DNA of 64,000 nt from Leucosporidium creatinivorum (taxonomy: Eukaryota > Basidiomycota > Microbotryomycetes > Leucosporidiales > Leucosporidiaceae), in assembly GCA_001600635.1 (NCBI GenBank), contig BCKL01000017.1, forward strand, positions 62,001 through 126,000, given 5' to 3'. Both the position numbers and the translations under genes were made by a program. Positions 44,987 to 56,336 of the stretch are shown piece after piece; the first letter of the stretch is position 1; every line of letters begins with the position of its first letter. The notes under the pieces are model-generated. The model was not told the origin of the DNA and did not search any database. It worked only from the letters and a program-made list of their open reading frames with translations.

Positions 44987-47900
44987 CTACGACCTCAGCG
45001 TCGCCCTCTTCCTCTTCTTCATACCAGCCTCGATCTTGGCCCTGATGGCCTCCTCATCGGCCATGCCTCCGTCCTGCTCGTAGAAGTCGGCTGTACGAGC
45101 AGCCTCGTGCTGGCGGTGCAGGTACTTGAGTGCGGCGAGGTTGTAGCCGATGGTGTCCTGTGCGCGGTGGGATTGAGGAGATGTGAAAGGAGAAGGAGAG
45201 AGACAGCAAGGAGGAAAGAGGAAAGAGGAAAGAGGAAAGGAAGTCAGCGCGAGAGGCTCGGAAGGCGGAAAGCGAGGAAGGGAGCGCACCTTCTGCCTCT
45301 TGAGAGCGTCGCGAAGGTGGCCACGGAGCGACATCATGGTCTGACGGAGAGCGCGGGTGGCGACGATCTGAGAGTGGTGGGTGCGGAGGAGGAAAAAGAG
45401 GACCCGGGAGGTAAGGGTGATCTGCCACTCCTGTTGAATGGAAAGAGATGTCAGCTTAGAGTCTCACAAGCGAAGTCGACGAGAAACGAACCTTGTGAGC
45501 CCAGTAATCGAGGTGCTCAATGAGCTGGGTGACCTTGCCGAAGGGCAGAACAAGGAGAGCATCGTGCAGGCTCGCCGCCGGGATCTGCCTCGTGACCTTG
45601 AGGACGTACTCCTCGGGTCCGACACCTCCATACATCTGGAAGACGGCGTTCCGACTCGGTGCAGCAATCTTGGCCGCCATCTTGGGATCCAATCCGCGAA
45701 TCTCCTCCTCGTAGGCAGTGGTGAGAGCTCGGTCGTGAGCTGACAGGTCGAGGGCCTCCATGATGCGCTCTCCAGCCATGAGCGTCTCGGTGGTGGACTT
45801 GCTGACCTCCGTCGACTCGATGCCGCCGGCCTCGCCATCGACGCCGCCGTTCGAGGTGACCTTCATCTCATCGCGATCGCCTCGGCCGTTGGTGTTGGTG
45901 TCGTAGAGCTCCTCAATCTCGCGCTCGCGCTCCTCTTCCAAGAAAAGCTGGTAAAGAGGGAAGGGGTCAGCGCTGAGCAGGAGAGGGCGAGTTGAGGTCG
46001 ACATACAGGCTCGTCCGTCTTCTCCCAGATGCGAATCGACTTGTCGTGCGAACCGGTGACGACAAAGTTGCCGCGATGGGAGACGGCGAGGGCCCAAACC
46101 TCTCCCGAGTGGCCGGCGAGCTTCTGAATGCACTCGAACTTCGAAAGCGGGTGAAGTTGGTCAGCTCTACTCGGCGCAGAGGCTCTTGTTGAAGCGCGAC
46201 TCACCTTGTCTCCATCCCAGTACTTGACCATCTTGTCCTTGCCGACACTCCAGAAGAAGTGGGTTCCCTTCTCGAAGGCGACGCCCATGATGCTCTCCTC
46301 GTGAGCGAAGAGGGATCGGTGGCAATCTCCGAAGTCGAGACCCCAGATCTTGATGTTCTTGTCGGCCGAGCAGGTGATGATGAGCTTGTTGTCGTCCGAG
46401 ATGTCGAGCGCGAGGACGGGGAGCTGTTCGGCGGAGGGTCAGCCGGGGCGCAGCGGCGACTACTGAGGAGATCAGAAAACGCACCTTGTGACCGTAAAGT
46501 GAAAGGAAGAACTTGAGGGTATCGGAGTAGAAGACCTTAACGGTCGAGTCGAGGAGCGAGACGGCGAGCAGCTTGCCATCGGGCGAGTACTTGACGGCGA
46601 GGACATCGTCGGTCATCTTGAGCGTCTTGGTGTGCGCAACGGTCAGGACCTTGTTGACGGGCCCACCCTCGACCTCGGCGGCAATCTCTCGGACCTCGAA
46701 GTCCCAGAACTTGACATCCTTGTCGGCGGAACCGGTGACGAGACCTCGACCGTCGGGGCGGACGTGGAGCGACCAAAGAGGCCCGGTGTGGGCGGGGATG
46801 GTCTCAAGGAGGGCGGAGGAGGAGAGATCGTAGAGAAGGAGAGCGCCGGACTTGGTGCCGACGACGATCTGCGAGTCAAGGAGAGGTCAGCTGGAGCCCG
46901 GTAGTGAGACGAAGCTGAAGAGCTTACATGACGATCACCGGGTAGGAAGGTGCTGCAGATAGCATAGCCGCACTCCATCGTCCTCACGCACTTGGTCGTC
47001 TTCCTGTTCCAGATCTTGAGCGTGCCCTGGGCGGCCGAAGCGACGAGCTCGTCGTCGGATGAGACAGCGAGAGTGCGCACGTCTGAGCGATGACCGGGGA
47101 TGTCGAGAGTGTACTGCTTGATAGGTTCGATGGCGGGAGATTTGGATGAAGGAGGTGGGGGAAGAGAGTAGACTTCGAGCGAGTTGTTGGAGAGGGCGGC
47201 GAGGATCTGAGAACGAGCAGAGATGTCAGTGAGCGAAACGGGAGACGAAGCGACAGACAATGCGCTCACCTGAACATCTCCCTTGGTCTTCAGGGTCTCC
47301 GGCGCGAACGAGAACGACCGAATCTTGCCGCCGGCCCTCAGCACCGACCAAACGGCCAATCGATCCCTCCACTCTGGCTCTCCATCCTCGCCAACCGTAA
47401 TGGCCTCATCATCATCCTCATCCTCCTCGGTCGCCTTGCCCTTGCCCTTGCCATCCTTCTTCTTCTCCCTCTCCCTTCGCCGCCTCCTCGCCAGCTTCTT
47501 CCTCAACTCCTCCTCGGTCCTCAGGCGGAAGACATCGATGGTCTTCTCTCCCGAGTGGATGGCGAGGACAGGGAGGGTAGGGTGGAGGGTGACTTGGGTG
47601 ATGTTGTGGGTGTGGGAGGTGTTGGGGAGGGCGAGGGCGGCGATGGGAGAGATGGCTCGGCGGAGCTTGCCCTTGCTGGCCTCATCCGAGAGGACACCCT
47701 TGCGGAGGACCTCCTGATCGACCTTCCAGCATTTGACCTCGCCTTCTCCACCACCGGAGATGAGAACGCCCGACTGGTGGTCGTAGGCGAAGGACCAGGC
47801 CTCGCCGCGGTGGCCGACGACTGTCTCGATGCAGTGCTGGGTGGTGAGGTTGAAGAGCTTGATGAAGGTGTCTTTGGAGGAGGTAATCAGGTGGGTGGAG

Positions 47901-48512
47901 GGCTTCTTGGCCGCTTCTTCCTCGGCCGCCGAGGTAGTCGCCTCGTCCTCGTCGTCTTCTCCAGCGACGGCGTTCCCGCTGACAAACTCCAAGCCGGTGA
48001 TCTGGTCCCGGTGACCCCTCAATCTGAACATGCCGACCTCTCCAATCACGTCCCACACGATCACGTCGGTATCCTTGCTTCCGCTGGCGAGCCGAGTACC
48101 GTCCTTGTCCCAGCAGAGGGCGGTAACGGCGCTCTTGTGACCATTGAAGGTGACGACGACGGTTTGAGTGGGGGCGGACCAGAGGCGAATGGAGCCATCG
48201 GCGTAGCCTACAGCGAAGGCGTCCCAGTCGGTCGGGGAACGAGAGATGCAGGTCACGAGCGAGCGTAGGCCAGTCTCGTGCCACATGGCGTGCTGTAGGA
48301 GCACAGCCGATCGTCAGCTACATGCTCCTGCTTTGCGCTGGTATTCTCGTGGAGTTCACACTCACCTGCTCTCCCTTCTTGACATCCCAGACGAGGACGT
48401 CTTCGAGCGCCGGGACGTAGGCCTTCTTGCCGTCGTAGACCGAGTTGGAGGAAGCAGAAGCGACTACTCCGAAAGATTCTGTAGGTCCATGGCGCAGGTA
48501 GCTCTTGACCAT
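44987..48512 (-). CDS. UTP12: Utp12 (Dip2, WDR3), small-subunit processome WD40 protein
   Basis: Nine exons: 48366-48512, 47270-48292, 46928-47206, 46485-46868, 46205-46423, 46007-46138, 45492-45947, 45290-45430, 44987-45157 (983 residues, every intron phase 0). The start [20 protein letters not shown] is characteristic of Utp12. Two tandem WD40 propellers follow ([63 protein letters not shown]), separated by a charged Lys/Arg/Glu region ([17 protein letters not shown]). The C-terminal Utp12 domain (about 800-950; [29 protein letters not shown]) precedes a basic nuclear tail. Utp12 is part of the UtpB complex binding the 5' region of pre-rRNA with U3 snoRNP. Confidence 0.92.
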
Positions 48513-48721
48513 GTTGCTAGAGAGCGAAAGCGACGAGCGACTCTGCGCAGAAAACGCAAAGGGTCGACTTTTGGTGAAGGGGGAGAGGGTCGAGAGGCGG
48601 GTTAAGGCTGTAGGGTAGTAGGCCTAGTTGTTCTTGAACGTCCCGCTGTAGTCGAATCGAGAGTCGAGGTATAAGTGAGAAGGCAAGGAGCGATTTCGCG
48701 GCTCTGCCTCCCGCCGCGACG
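48513..48721. promoter_or_regulatory. Divergent promoter UTP12 / LCMT
   Basis: 209 bp between divergent ATGs; compact bidirectional promoter. No named element seen. Confidence 0.45.
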
Positions 48722-49988
48722 ATGGCTTCGAGCTCTGCACCTCAATCGGCCGACGCCGCTACCCGCTCGACCGACACGGACGCTCTCGTATCTCGTAGCT
48801 CAGCTGCTGCTCTCGGATACCTCTCGGACCCCTACGCTGCCCTCTTCCTCTCGCCCGCCCTCCGTCGTTCAACCGAGAAGCGGCCGCCTCTCATCAATCT
48901 CGGCACACACGCGCGTACATGGGCTGTAGATGAGCTCGTTCGACAGTTCCTGCTGGCTGGAGAAGCGACGGGAAGTAAGGGCAAGCAGGTGCTGAGCTTG
49001 GGAGCCGGCACGGATACGAGGTTCTGGAGGTTCAGAGACGAGTGGGAGAAGGCTGGAAAGGAGTGGGGATGCACCAAGTGGGTAGAAGTCGACTTTGAGG
49101 AAGCTACGGCGGGCAAGGCGAGGACGATTAGCGGCAAATCGGCGTTGAAGGGCAAGCTCGGCGGCGAGGTCAAGATTGGTGAGCTGCCTTGCGCTCCTTC
49201 GGGCTCTTCTGCGCTCAAGTTGACCGAACGACCCATTCAACAGCGCTCGGCGGAACATCACTTCTCTCCCCACTCTACTCTCTCCTACCAGGCGACCTCC
49301 GCGACCTTCACTCCCTCTCCTCCGCCCTGCTCCCTACCTCAAATCCTATCCTCGACCCAACACTCCCCACCCTACTTCTCGCCGAATGTGTGCTCGTCTA
49401 CCTCCCACCGGCCGCCACCTCCGAGCTCCTCAGCTGGTTCGCAAGCACGTTCGAGAAGCAGGGCTCGGCGGCGGTCAGCTACGATCCGTTCGGGCTGCAG
49501 GACAGCTTCGGACAAGTCATGGTTCGCAATTTGGCTGTACGTCTATCGGGCTCCATCAGGCGCCTCGTATCGATAGCAGCTAAACCCTGCTTCCCACTTT
49601 TGCCGCTCGCAGACTCGAAACCTCTCCCTCCCCGCCGCTGCCTCAACGCCTTCCCTCGACTCCCTTTCTACTCGCCTCACCTCCGCCGGCTTCTCATCCG
49701 CCAACTCGTACAGCATCGCTCAGATTCGCGAGTCGGTCTTGCCAAAGCAGGAAGCTGCTCGGTTCGTCCTTCCTTTCGCTCCAGTGCTGCTCCACTGCAG
49801 AGACTGCGAGGGCTGCGACGTCTTGTGGATCCAAAGTGATACTGAACCCCCTTCCTTCTACCTGCAGGGTGGCCAAGATTGAGCAGATCGACGAAGTGGA
49901 GGAGCTCAACCTCGTTCTCGCCCACTACGCCGTCACATGGGGAAGCTTAGGTGGAGGGGAGGAAGTCGTACGGCTGGAGATGCGATAA
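48722..49988 (+). CDS. PPM1: Leucine carboxyl methyltransferase 1 (PPM1-like)
   Basis: Four exons: 48722-49178, 49292-49536, 49613-49761, 49868-49988 (323 residues). Family signatures: YLSDPYAALFL near the start, LINLGTHARTWAVDELVRQF, the SAM-binding loop VLSLGAGTDTRFWRFRDE, the acidic WVEVDFEEA, LLAECVLVYLPPAATSELL, and SYDPFGLQDSFGQVMVRNL. The end (EVEELNLVLAHYAVTWG) is also typical. The enzyme methylates the C-terminal leucine of the PP2A catalytic subunit, controlling assembly with B-type subunits. Length fits the family. The start ATG at 48722 directly precedes a Ser/Ala-rich leader common in fungal members. Confidence 0.88.
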
Positions 49989-50372
49989 TACACGATCTCG
50001 AAGCACCTACCGACACCTGAAAGGCTCTCTTGCACATCCGAGCCTCCCTGATTAGGACTCGGCGAAACGAGCTTAAGCCGAAGCCTGTGATCGCCGTTTG
50101 CTGCTCGTCTCTGTCGTCGTGGAGCGTATCCCCACGATGTACAATCTTCGGCATCAGACTCGACTCCTTCTGTCGCCAGGTTTCGCAGATTCGACCCTTC
50201 CTTCTTTTCTCCGCTCCCAGGGACTCCCGGCATTTGAGCCAGAGCCGTGAATAGCGACGGACACACGGGAGTAGCTTGAGCCTTCTGTGAGGGCGAATGG
50301 TCTCCTTCTCCTCCTTCTTCTGCACCTCGTCGACGACGACACCTTGCTACAGCTTTCCTCCTCGCGGAAACC
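49989..50372. other. Intergenic: arrestin-like gene promoter
   Basis: About 385 bp between two plus-strand genes. It has a pyrimidine- and CGAC-repeat-rich patch just before the ATG. No exon supported. Confidence 0.5.
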
Positions 50373-51839
50373 ATGTTCAGGTCATCGCCGAAGCTCTCGG
50401 TCCAACTGGAATCGGTGAGCTTCGCCCGTCTCTGCAGTGCACGTCGTCCACGCTCGAGCGACGATGCTGACAGCTAGCTGGACTACAGACCCAGCTCTAC
50501 CTCTTCCCTACACCCGACGCCTCCCATCCCGCATCGGACGTTTTCGTTCGCGGCCACCTCTCGCTGAACCTCCCTCGTCCGCGCTCAGGCTTCACCCTTC
50601 TGCGCGTGACTCTCATAGGAGAGACTACCTACCACATCGGAGGATGCTCCAGTGATGGACGTCGCGGCCAAGTCTCGGAACGAACCCTTTCGCGCACCGT
50701 CGATCTTCGGCTCGAGCCTCAGACGATGTTCGAGCGAGGGGAGCATCTCTTCCAGTTCTCTTTCCGCCTCCCCGCCTCTTCTCCGCCATCTCACAAGTCT
50801 GAGCGCGGGAGCACAACCTATCGAGGTTAGTTTCAAACGCTTGGGAGGCGAGAGCGCTCAGCTGATCGTGCTCGGCGTTCGCAGTCGTCGGCCATCTCGA
50901 GGGTGGCGGGGGTGCGGGACTCGGTCGTAAGCAGAGGTACACAAGCAAGGACTCTCCTCTCCATCTCACTCCCAATCCGACACCTATCGGCGACGTACCA
51001 GCAGGCCTCTGTGCTTCAGTGTCGACTCGGCGAGATGGAACCCTCGGCGTTCGTCTCATCTCGCTCTTCGTCTACTCACCGGTGCGCTAATGCTTGATGT
51101 ACTTCATGATAGGATGTGCACATCACCGCCTCTTCGAGCTACCTTTCCATCTCCTCCCTCATCCTACTCTCGGCCAGCATCCCTTCCGCCGAGGCTCCCC
51201 TTCTCATCCTCTCCATCTCCGGCTTCCTCCAAGAAACCCTCAACGTCATCCCAGCAGTATTTAGCTCCACCCATATCGAGCTTCACCCCACTACTCGACG
51301 CCATCTCCTCTTCCATTCCTCTGCACCGAAGGAGAAGGGAGGTTTGGCGAGGGTGGGCAAAGGCGACCGGTGGGACTTCCAGCGCTTTGCCCGACTGCCG
51401 AACCACGAGCAGCTGAGCTTCAGTACCCCCACCTACTCTTCGCCGAGTATTCGTGTCAAGCATCACGTTGTCGTCGAGATCAAGTACCTGCTGGACGGGG
51501 CGCCGAAGGAGCATACCTTGACGATGGGTGTGAGGGTCAGCGTGGCTTCGGTGAGCGCAGGAAAGGGTCTGAGATCCTCGCCATCAACTCACCTTCTTGC
51601 TATGGCAGTGCCGATGTCCTCGAGACTCCCTCCTTCCTCCCTCCTACTCAGCCGAGCCGCCGAACCATCCTCCGACGGGCGCCGAGGCTTGCCTATGCTC
51701 GGTCCCTCTGGCTCAGCTCGTCGAAGAGGAACAGAAGGAATCGCTCCGCCTTTCGTCTTATTCCAGCTTGAGCAGCAGCTGTCCCTGTTCGGCGAAGAGC
51801 CCGGCCTTGGCGACGATGGGAGCGGTCGGTCGAGCTTGA
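50373..51839 (+). CDS. Arrestin-like protein, copy 1
   Basis: Five exons: 50373-50414, 50489-50825, 50885-51081, 51113-51550, 51609-51839 (414 residues). The N-terminal half has arrestin-like beta-strand sequence (LSVQLES; VFVRGHLSLNLPRPRSGFTL; LRVTLIGETTYHIGG; FERGEHLFQFSFRLPAS). The second half continues with SLFVYSP, FLQETLNVIPAVF, WDFQRFARLPNHEQLSFST and HHVVVEIKYLLDG. A Cys/Pro/Ser-rich tail contains PPSYSAEPP, a PPxY-like site that in alpha-arrestins recruits Rsp5-type ubiquitin ligases. Role as a cargo adaptor for endocytosis is inferred. A second copy with identical exon 2 length (337 nt) lies inverted at 60460-61911. The third intron (51082-51112) is only 31 nt, so the splice there is less certain. 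Confidence 0.68.
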
Positions 51840-52263
51840 ACGTAGAAGAAGTGGATAGGTGATGCTGTGGTGCAGTAGAAAGGTAGTTGTTAATGCTGAA
51901 GCAGCTTCTGTGCTCTTGAGCTCGATCCTGAGCAAAGCCGGCGAGAACTGAGGAAGTCGGCGAGCAGTTCCGAGCCCGGTCCGTCGTCCTCTCTTCCCCC
52001 CGAGACGGTCGGTTGGGAACTTCAAGATAGGATGGGTGATATGGTGTTACAACAGATACTGGCGAGTCATCCTCCTTGCAGCTCAAGGGGAAGGTCGATC
52101 GCTCTTCGGCCTTGCCGTCGATCGGCGGGATTCCTGGGCGTCTGCGAGCAGTCAGAAGTCAGCATTAGCCTCCAGACACCGATGATAACCTTTCTTCAGC
52201 GAGCAGAGCAGCTCACCTCCATCTTCGCACGCCGGCCACTCCCTTCTTCGCGCTCGCCCCGGC
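51840..52263. other. Convergent 3' flanks (arrestin-like 1 / CMC2)
   Basis: About 425 bp between convergent genes; no exon supported. Confidence 0.5.
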
Positions 52264-52655
52264 TCAAGCCTCCGCCTCAATCGCCTTCCACTTCTCCTCG
52301 ACCTCCTTGCGCTTGGCCTTGGCCTTTTCGTGGTTTCCTACAGCCCTGCCTTGTCGCTGTTGTAGGGGATAGAGAGGGGAGAAAGTCAGCCGGGGAGGAT
52401 TCGCGTCTCGAAGCGAAGGAGCGAGCAGCTGTAGCTTTAACGTACCTCTGTTCGCAAGCACATGTTGAGCGCCGTCTTTTGATCGTTACAGACTCCCAAG
52501 AACTTGAGGTAAGGGTTGTTGGCGTGGCATTCTTTGATCGCCTTCATGACCTCGGAGCATTCTGGCGAGCGAAAGACGGGGTCAGCTCGCGTTCTGTAGG
52601 GCTGGACGAGGTGCGGCTCACGAGTATGCGCATGCTCAGCGAGAGGAGGGTGCAT
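52264..52655 (-). CDS. CMC2: Cmc2, cytochrome c oxidase biogenesis twin-CX9C protein
   Basis: Three exons: 52622-52655, 52446-52561, 52264-52356 (80 residues). It begins MHPPLAEHAH, as Cmc2 proteins do, and has two CX9C motifs: CSEVMKAIKEC and CNDQKTALNMC, spaced by HANNPYLKFLGV. A charged helical end follows (KAKAKRKEVEEKWKAIEAEA). The family resides in the mitochondrial intermembrane space and is needed for cytochrome c oxidase assembly. The first exon has only 34 nt. Size and motif spacing fit the family closely. Confidence 0.88.
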
Positions 52656-52912
52656 GTTGGCCGACGAGTGAGAAGCAAGACGACAAGAAGCGAATTGCTC
52701 GATTCGCCCTTTCCCCTTCGGCCATTTCGTCGAGCTTCGCCAGCAGTCTCTATACCCCTACAGCTTCGCTACTACCGCGTTCGCTGCTAATCTACGAGCG
52801 CTCAACCGCTTTTACTCAAACTCCCTGACTACACCACCGCCATCTCAACTCGGCCGCTCGCCCCTCTCGTCCTTTTCCGGCGCTCAGCTCGTCTTCTTCG
52901 CTCAAGAGTAGC

Positions 52913-55900
52913 ATGTGCGGCATCTGCTTCGGCATTCGTACCAGGTGAGTACTCTTCTACAGCATCTGCACCGCATTAGCACCCTGCTCACCGCTGTGGC
53001 TGCTCCGCTCCCGCATCTTCCGCCAAACGCTCCGCAGCGCATCCTACGCATCCTCGGGCGCCTCACCTACAGACGAACCTTTGCCCACATCTCCGGCATC
53101 AGCTGCTTCCCCCTCCTCCAGCAGCACACACGAGCACGACCCCGACTTTGGCTTGACCTTTCCTGATGGCTCGAAGCCCGACTTGGGCTCTTACCTCGAC
53201 GCCAACGAGTGCTGGCGGACTCTGTGTGATGCAGTGAGGCCTCGAGGTGCGCTATGTTTTCCTCCAGCGCCCAGCTGCTCCGCTCGCTTGTCGGCTAATG
53301 CCTTCTTGTCTCGGCTTTGCCGCAGGCCCCGACGCGTCCAACTCGCTGATACGACATGTTCAAGTACGGCCAAAGCAACCTCATTGGGAGATGCGCTTCC
53401 ACGCGTCGATCCTGCACATGCGCGGAAAGCAGGTGACCGTGCAGCCCTTCACGGCGCCGAATGGAGACGTCTTCCTGTGGAACGGCGAGATCTTTGATGG
53501 AGTGGAGGTGAGTAGAACGTTTCTGATCACTCACGAAGCTTTATGATGCTTATCCTCGTACCTGCAGGTCGCTCCAACCGAGAACGACGGAGCCGCTCTC
53601 TTCGCTCTCCTCCTCCGAGAAGGGCCCTCCAACTTCTTCGCCGCGATCCGAAACGTCGAGGGGCCTTACGCCTTCATATACTATCAGGCTTTGAACCACC
53701 GCGTCTACTTTGCCCGGGACCCTCTCGGTCGCCGCTCCCTCCTCATGCACCGCCCGACGCCCGTGTCGCCGAGCCTCTTCCTCACGAGCAACGCGCCAAG
53801 CGTGAACCACCCGCTGAACGACTGGGAGGAGGTACCATGCGATTCCATCTTTGCGTACCATCTCTTGGATCTCAAGGGCAAGAACTGGGGGGTGAGCCGA
53901 TTCGCCGCTGAGACGTCGAACCGAGAGCGTTCGCTGATGCTGCTATATTGCTTCTCGCGCTTCGCAGGTGGATGGTCGACGAGGTGAGTGCCCAAGGTAG
54001 CGTTCTCTGCGTCGTTGACTTCTGACTGATCCCGTCGCCTTTCTCGCAGGTCTCTCCGCCTACCCTCGCTATCCCAAGTCGATGGGTCTGAGTCAAGACA
54101 TCCTCGTTCGCTTCGAATCCCCTCTCAAGCGCACCTCCCGGTTTGCTGACCTCTATCCCTGCAGATCTACCCCTTCGACCGCCTGCTCTCCACCCTGCCC
54201 CTCCCCGCCAATCTCCTCCCCATCGACAAAGCCGCCAGCCCACCCGCTCCCATCATCACCGCCCAGCTCCATCTCACCATCCAAGCCCTCCACCGCGAGC
54301 TCGAAGCGTCCCTCCGCAAACGCATCCTCACCGTCCCCGCCGTTCCACCACCACCGCAAGCTCGCATCGCCATCCTTTTCTCCGGCGGACTCGACTGCAC
54401 TACGCTCGCACTCATGGTCGACCGCATCCTGCCTGGCGCAGAGAGGATCGACCTCATCAACGTGGCTTTCGAGAACCCGAGGGTGGTGGAGGGCAAGGCG
54501 AGGGATGCAGCGGCGAAGGCTAAGGGAGGCAAGAAGAAGGCGCCGAAGGGAAAGAAGGGCAAGGGAAAGGAGCGCGAGGAGAATGGTATGGAGGTAGATG
54601 GAGGCGAAGCAGCGGCAGAGGAGGACGTGGCGATGGAAGATGGGGAGGGGCAAGGCGTTGGCGACGAGGCGACGACCGCCGACAACACGGACGCCGAGCC
54701 CGAGACCGAGTCTGAGGGCTTCTCGAAGGAAGCATCACCGGTCGCCGAGGCGCCACCGTCACCGACAGCCGAACCCGCCTGGCCAGATGCGGCTACTCAG
54801 CCTTCCTCGCCGATGGGCTCCAGCCCATCTTCGACGCCGGTGGACCCTACAGTCTACGAGGTACCGGATAGGCTGACGGGAAAGAAGTCGTGGCAGGAGT
54901 TGAGGAAGCTACGGCCGGCACGGACTTGGAACTTTGTCGGTGAGTAGACTCGGTCCCTTTGAGTATCGAGCCCCAAGCTAACTCCAAATTACTCGCAGAG
55001 GTCAACGTGCCGTACGAAGAGATGCTCGAGCACCGACCGAAGGTCATCGACCTAATGCGGTAGGTTCTGCGCTTCTCGGCTTCGGCTTTGGGAGCTTGCG
55101 CTGACCTCCTGCTTCCGATCGCAGGCCTCAAAAGACCGTGATGGACCTCGTGAGGCTTATCCTCCCCCGTATCTCTCACCTCGCTCGACATCTGACCCCG
55201 TCTGACCCTACAGTCCATCTCGATTGCCTTCTATTTTGCTGCTCGCGGCCAAGGACAGCTCGCTCCTATACCCTCCCCCTCCGCGACATCATTCACCGCA
55301 TCAGCACCAACACCCTACCACTCGCAGGCTCGCGTGCTCCTCTCTGGTCTCGGCGCCGACGAGCTTCTCGGAGGCTACGCTCGACACCGTCGCGCCTTCT
55401 TCGCCCCTCGGATTCCCGCTCCTGCTACCGCTAAACCTCCACCAACTGCAAGCTACTCCTTTGTCCACGGCACCACTGGCGCCGGTCCTCCCCCTCCCGC
55501 CGAAGGCAACAGCAACCCCCGAGCGCCGAACGGCAACGGCCTTCCTCCGTCAGGCGGCAACTGGTCTGCTCTCCTCGCTGAGCTGCAAATGGATCTTGAT
55601 CGCCTACCAGTGCGCAACTTGGGCCGAGACGACCGCATCATCTCGTATTGGGGCAAGGAGGTTCGCTACCCCTTCCTCGCTGGGCATGTCATCGACTTTA
55701 TCGCTCGGACGCCCGTGTGGATGAAGATGGACTTTAGGTTCGAAGAGGGTGTGGGAGATAAGATGCTGCTGCGCTTGCTGGCCAAGAGGTTGGGATTGGA
55801 GGTGGCGAGCTCGGAGAAGAAGCGGGCGATTCATTTTGGTGAGCATTCTCGTCCGGTTCGAAGATTGAGGGCGGTTGCTGACTCTCGGCTCCTCCGTTTC

Positions 55901-56067
55901 CCTTCGCTCAACCTGATTCTGCGTCTTGCTCTTCTTCCTCGCCCCTCCTCGCCCGTCCCTCGCCCTTTCCTCCGCTTCCTCACCTGCTCTCCCTCGTCGC
56001 AGGCGCTCGAACGGCGAAGATGGAGCTCGGCAGCGGACGAGACAAGGGAGAGATGATGCTCGAGTAG
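52913..56067 (+). CDS. Asparagine synthetase domain protein (ASNSD1-like)
   Basis: Eleven exons: 52913-52944, 53038-53246, 53326-53507, 53568-53891, 53968-53983, 54050-54105, 54165-54939, 54999-55059, 55125-55149, 55214-55838, 56003-56067 (789 residues). It begins with MCGICFG, so the glutaminase nucleophile Cys2 is exposed after Met removal. Glutaminase strands follow (FLWNGEIFDGVE; ARDPLGRRSL). The synthetase half has the ATP-binding PP-loop ILFSGGLDCTTLA, then a large charged insertion of about 120 residues (Lys-rich, then Glu/Ala/Pro-rich) before VNVPYEEMLEHRPKV. It then has LLSGLGADELLGGYARHRR and DLDRLPVRNLGRDDR, and ends GKEVRYPFL to KMELGSGRDKGE. This is the ASNSD1 layout rather than bacterial AsnB. 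Whether it makes asparagine is not known. Confidence 0.82.
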
Positions 56068-56336
56068 TGTTAGAGTAGTACACAGTGTTGTAAGCTGACT
56101 ATTGGAGCGGCTGAACCCGACGAGGGGACAGAGAGCCTGGACGACCGAACAATCAACGGCGCGAGAGGACCTGCTGAGCTACATCAATGACAGCAAGTCA
56201 GGCCGACTCCCAAGCTTGCACTCGATCGAGTATCGAGCTACAGCAAGAAGCTCGTTGAACTTGTGCGCAGTTCGAGTCGACCTCCCCATACGAACTCCTC
56301 ATCGCTCCTTGCCCTCTCGCCACATCTCGCTCTTCA

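Noticed and set aside
47555-48268. A 237-codon plus-strand frame opposite UTP12
   Set aside because: It is the antisense shadow of WD40 exons in GC-rich codon usage.
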